A stretch of 14,660 nt of DNA. Source: CALBZG01 sp964486295 (GTDB taxonomy: Bacteria; Bacillota; Clostridia; Peptostreptococcales; Anaerovoracaceae). Position numbers and translations under genes: made by a program. The DNA lies in contig CAZAMF010000017.1 of NCBI GenBank assembly GCA_964486295.1, forward strand, positions 1 through 14,660. Reading direction: 5' to 3'. Within the stretch, counting starts at the first letter, position 1. Each line of letters opens with the position of its first letter. This document shows positions 14,007 to 14,660 of the stretch, in pieces. The notes under the pieces were generated by a model. That model was given only the letters and a program-made list of their open reading frames with translations, ran no database searches and was not told the DNA's origin.

Positions 14007-14309
14007 ATGAATATTACTGATGTTAGAGTTCGCAAGGTGAATGATGAAGGAAAGATGAAAGCAGTCGTTTCGATCACCTTCGATGAGGAGTTCGTAGTAC
14101 ATGATATCAAAGTCATTGAAGGTCAAAATGGTCTGTTTATTGCAATGCCAAGCAGGAAAATGGGTGAAGGTGATTTCAGGGATATCGCTCATCCACTGAC
14201 TTCCGAGACTCGAAACAAAATCAAAGAAGCCATTTTCGCTGAATATGAAAAAGTGCTGCAAAGCGGTGCATTCGCAGATACCGATAAACATGCAGGCGGC
14301 GGTGAGTAA
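14007..14309 (+). CDS. spoVG: SpoVG, small RNA-binding regulator
   Basis: Protein of 100 residues, the normal SpoVG length, with the conserved core MNITDVRVRKVNDEGKMKA, EEFVVHDIKVIEGQNGLFIAMPS and FRDIAHPLTSETR. SpoVG is known as a regulator of sporulation and division in Bacillus and of virulence and cell envelope traits in Staphylococcus and Listeria. It binds nucleic acid, chiefly RNA. It is widespread also in bacteria that do not form spores, so it does not prove sporulation. The ATG at 14007 fits family N-termini. The Shine-Dalgarno stretch AAGGAAGGATGG (13987-13998) is well placed for it but too close for the in-frame ATG at 13995. A terminator follows. In Bacillus glmU/gcaD would come next, but here tRNA genes follow. 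Confidence 0.96.
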   Translation: MNITDVRVRKVNDEGKMKAVVSITFDEEFVVHDIKVIEGQNGLFIAMPSRKMGEGDFRDIAHPLTSETRNKIKEAIFAEYEKVLQSGAFADTDKHAGGGE

Positions 14310-14377
14310 ACCCTTGGAAACAAGCCCCGGAAAAGCCAGAGCGAGTCAGCCCGCATAACAATTCGATAAGCATAAAC

Positions 14378-14410
14378 AAAGGCTTGATCCTCTCAGACAA
14401 GCCTTTTGTT
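14378..14410 (+). terminator. Rho-independent terminator after spoVG
   Basis: AAAGGCTTG (14378-14386) pairs perfectly with CAAGCCTTT (14398-14406) across an 11-base loop, followed by a short T-rich tail (TTTTGTTGT). It lies about 70 bases after the spoVG stop. The 14310-14377 stretch before it holds nothing I can name. Confidence 0.75.
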
Positions 14411-14458
14411 GTCTGTAGGAACTGCCAGGCGCCCGGTTGGTTTATATGAAATATGCCC

Positions 14459-14487
14459 TTGACATAACAATATCTAGATGTTACTAT
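14459..14487 (+). promoter_or_regulatory. Promoter of the tRNA cluster
   Basis: A perfect -35 TTGACA (14459-14464) is followed after 17 bases by TACTAT (14482-14487, 4 of 6). A better -10 hexamer, TATAGT (14485-14490), lies at the unfavourable distance of 20. The tRNA-Met gene begins about 30 bases further on. Confidence 0.65.
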
Positions 14488-14492
14488 AGTTC

Positions 14493-14514
14493 TTGCGATG
14501 TTAACAAGTCGCAA
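14493..14514 (+). repeat. Inverted repeat in the tRNA leader
   Basis: TTGCGA (14493-14498) and TCGCAA (14509-14514) form perfect 6-base arms around a 10-base loop that contains the palindrome TGTTAACA. It would be a small hairpin at the 5' end of the precursor transcript, just before tRNA-Met. Its function is unknown. Confidence 0.5.
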
Positions 14515-14519
14515 TATGT

Positions 14520-14596
14520 GGCGGTGTAGCTTAGTTGGCTAGAGCGTCCGGTTCATACCCGGAAGGTCGGTGGTTCAAGTCCACTCACCGCTACCA
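14520..14596 (+). tRNA. tRNA-Met (CAT anticodon), elongator type
   Basis: A complete cloverleaf of 77 bases including encoded CCA. The acceptor GGCGGTG pairs with CACCGCT (one G-T pair at the end). The D-arm is GCTTAGTTGGCTAGAGC, the anticodon stem TCCGG/CCGGA with loop TTCATAC, and the T-arm GGTGG-TTCAAGT-CCACT. The G1-T72 pair and the anticodon stem lacking three G-C pairs next to the loop speak for elongator Met rather than initiator. A CAT tRNA could also be modified to read Ile AUA, but the acceptor and loop look like Met. Confidence 0.95.
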
Positions 14597-14605
14597 TGAT
14601 TTTGA

Positions 14606-14660
14606 GGGCGCTTAGCTCAGCTGGGAGAGCATCTGCCTTACAAGCAGAGGGTCATAGGTT
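14606..14660 (+). tRNA. tRNA-Val (TAC anticodon), cut by the window edge
   Basis: The first 55 bases of a tRNA. The acceptor 5' strand is GGGCGCT, the D-arm GCTCAGCTGGGAGAGC, and the anticodon stem TCTGC/GCAGA with loop CTTACAA, giving anticodon TAC. It ends inside the T-arm at the right edge. It begins 9 bases after the CCA of tRNA-Met, so both are co-transcribed in a cluster that probably continues beyond the window. Confidence 0.95.

Noticed and set aside
1..14660. Mobile element, prophage, CRISPR array or defence island
   Set aside because: No transposase, integrase, repeat-spacer pattern or toxin-antitoxin pair is visible. The genes are conserved core functions in largely conserved order, and tRNA genes at the right edge show no attachment-site duplication within the window.

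Overview
The window looks like a chromosomal housekeeping segment from a low-to-medium GC Bacillota, most likely a member of the Clostridia. The evidence is gene content and order (purR, spoVG, glmU, prs, pth, mfd, yabM-like, mazG, rqcP), strong GGAGG-type ribosome binding sites, and sigma-A promoters of the TTGACA-17-TATAAT kind. The closest family cannot be fixed by eye. The order matches the classical Bacillus subtilis purR-spoVG-gcaD-prs-ctc-spoVC-mfd-spoVT-yabM-yabN-yabO block, with several differences: ctc, spoVT, yabP, yabQ and divIC are absent, and murC, an amidohydrolase, HU and an MFS transporter are present.

Layout. Positions 1-115 hold no gene. They carry a strong-looking minus-strand promoter that fires off the left edge, with phased A-tracts upstream of it. 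From 12919 down to 116 runs one long minus-strand gene train. In transcription order it is murC, a GlmU acetyltransferase domain standing alone, prs, pth, mfd, an SAH/MTA-deaminase-type amidohydrolase, a YabM/SpoVB-like flippase, mazG, an HU protein, rqcP and an MFS transporter. A promoter ahead of murC is visible, a second likely start lies between mfd and the amidohydrolase, and a rho-independent terminator separates HU from rqcP. Divergent from murC, on the plus strand, are purR (own promoter with PurBox-like sites), spoVG (own promoter and terminator), then a tRNA promoter, tRNA-Met(CAT) and a tRNA-Val(TAC) cut by the right edge.

How the genes fit together. MurC and GlmU act in cytoplasmic peptidoglycan precursor synthesis, and the YabM-like protein belongs to the lipid-linked sugar flippase superfamily. 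Prs makes PRPP, the effector that PurR senses. Pth, RqcP and Mfd handle stalled translation and transcription. MazG cleans the NTP pool. The amidohydrolase probably deaminates adenine nucleoside derivatives.

Most of the window is conserved core genome and I see no clear novel defence or mobile system. The points most worth a second look are the GlmU protein lacking its uridyltransferase half, the possible PurR autoregulatory operator, the stable-RNA-like promoter at the left edge, and the lineage-specific rewiring of the conserved block.
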